Part shown: one piece after another, positions 63,492-64,000 of the stretch
Layout: each line of letters opens with the position of its first letter
Numbering within the stretch: position 1 is the first letter of the stretch
Assembly: GCF_002101595.1 (NCBI RefSeq)
Contig: NZ_LQOM01000016.1
Location: 1-64,000 of the forward strand
From: Mycobacterium celatum
GTDB taxonomy: Bacteria; Actinomycetota; Actinomycetes; Mycobacteriales; Mycobacteriaceae
Reading direction: 5' to 3'
Length of the DNA stretch: 64,000 nucleotides
Made by a program: the position numbers and the translations under genes
Notes under the pieces: generated by a model
What the model was told of the DNA's origin: nothing
The model's database searches: none
What the model saw: only the letters and a program-made list of their open reading frames with translations

Positions 63492-63524
63492 GTATTCACT
63501 TGTGGATACTAAGTGAGAACTTAG
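63492..63524. promoter_or_regulatory. Two overlapping operator palindromes before the ABC1-P450 operon
   Basis: GTATTCAC-TT-GTGGATAC (63492-63509) is palindromic with one mismatch per arm. CTAAGT-GAGA-ACTTAG (63509-63524) has perfect 6-bp arms. They lie between the divergent starts (63454 and 63535), so are strong candidates for the TetR binding sites. Confidence 0.6.
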
Positions 63525-63534
63525 GGAGCGGTCA

Positions 63535-64000
63535 ATGCCGGCAACGCCAACCCGAGAACGGCTGGTCACCGAGGCGATGCGACTCTTCGGTGAGCAGGGC
63601 TACCAGGCAACCAGCGTCGCGCAGATTGAAGCTGCGGCTGGCCTCGCACCGGGATCGGGCGCGCTCTACCACCACTTCAAATCGAAGGAGGCGCTGCTGG
63701 AGGCCGGCATCGATCGGCAGCTGGACCGCCGCCATGCCATGCGCGATATGCGCAAACTATTCGCCGGGCTCGGTGACCTACGCAGCGAACTGACCATGCT
63801 GGGCCGGTACGTGCTGACCGTACTCGACGAGGAAACCCAACTGCTCCGGATCGCGTCCCGCATTCCATCGGGTCAGTCGGCTCGACTCACCCACGCCTAC
63901 GCGGCATTGTTCGAGGGGCTCTACGCCGAACTCGCCGACTGGGTGACCGGCTGGATCCCAACGATTAGCCAACGGGACGCCGCGGCCATCGCTGCCGTCG
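63535..64000 (+). CDS. TetR-family regulator (partial, runs off window)
   Basis: The first 155 residues of a TetR protein are present, with helix-turn-helix S-V-A-Q-I-E-A-A-A-G-L-A and A-L-Y-H-H-F-K-S-K. AGGGAG precedes ATG 63535. The frame is still open at the window end. It is divergent from the ABC1-ABC1-P450-SRPBCC operon, which it probably controls. Confidence 0.85.
   Translation, partial: MPATPTRERLVTEAMRLFGEQGYQATSVAQIEAAAGLAPGSGALYHHFKSKEALLEAGIDRQLDRRHAMRDMRKLFAGLGDLRSELTMLGRYVLTVLDEETQLLRIASRIPSGQSARLTHAYAALFEGLYAELADWVTGWIPTISQRDAAAIAAV

Overview
The window looks like a slow-growing, high-GC Mycobacterium chromosome, probably close to the M. avium complex. It carries whiB1, whiB7, adnAB, uvrD2, mycoredoxin-1, NudC, moeB1, lipV and the Rv3167c-Rv3169 block. 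Gene order follows the M. tuberculosis Rv3219 to Rv3167 segment, inverted. That comparison is from memory, since no alignment could be run. Coding density is high and many genes overlap by ATGA.

Layout. 1-15.2 kb is conserved core: whiB1, a lipid-kinase-like gene, the gpm2-entC-GNAT operon, an orphan ParA, rhlE, a ferritin-like protein, TetR, a DUF3152 protein, moeB1, and lipV with an alkyltransferase-like gene. 15.3-17.2 kb holds a two-gene cassette with the hallmarks of type VII (ESX) secretion substrates, between lipV and adnA. 17.3-28.5 kb is DNA repair and redox: adnA-adnB, a K+ channel, nudC, mrx1, uvrD2. 28.5-30.6 kb is whiB7, with a leader peptide and attenuator, facing an ABC1-kinase gene. 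30.6-37.0 kb is conserved envelope and protease genes. At 37.16 kb lies an initiator tRNA.

37.3-44.7 kb is an accessory defence island: a complete four-gene Wadjet system (jetABCD, an SMC-like plasmid-restriction machine) and a VapBC toxin-antitoxin pair. It sits directly downstream of the tRNA terminator, and part of that terminator is repeated exactly (25 bp) at the right end of the island. This is the clearest mobile or defence feature in the window.

44.8-58.6 kb is catabolic and redox functions: amidase, cutinase, quinone oxidoreductase, Baeyer-Villiger-type monooxygenase, hydrolase, amine oxidase, APH-like kinase, TetR, SDR, glyoxalase-like protein, a membrane gene broken by a stop codon, and a MocR regulator facing a flavin-binding protein. 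58.6-63.5 kb ends with a minus-strand operon of two nearly duplicate ABC1 kinases, a cytochrome P450 and an SRPBCC protein, facing a TetR gene cut by the window edge.

Non-coding structure: two families of dispersed palindromic repeats (a 45-bp family, five copies; a 63-64-bp hairpin family, three copies), a 55-bp tandem duplication with nested dyads between divergent genes, and several operator-like palindromes.
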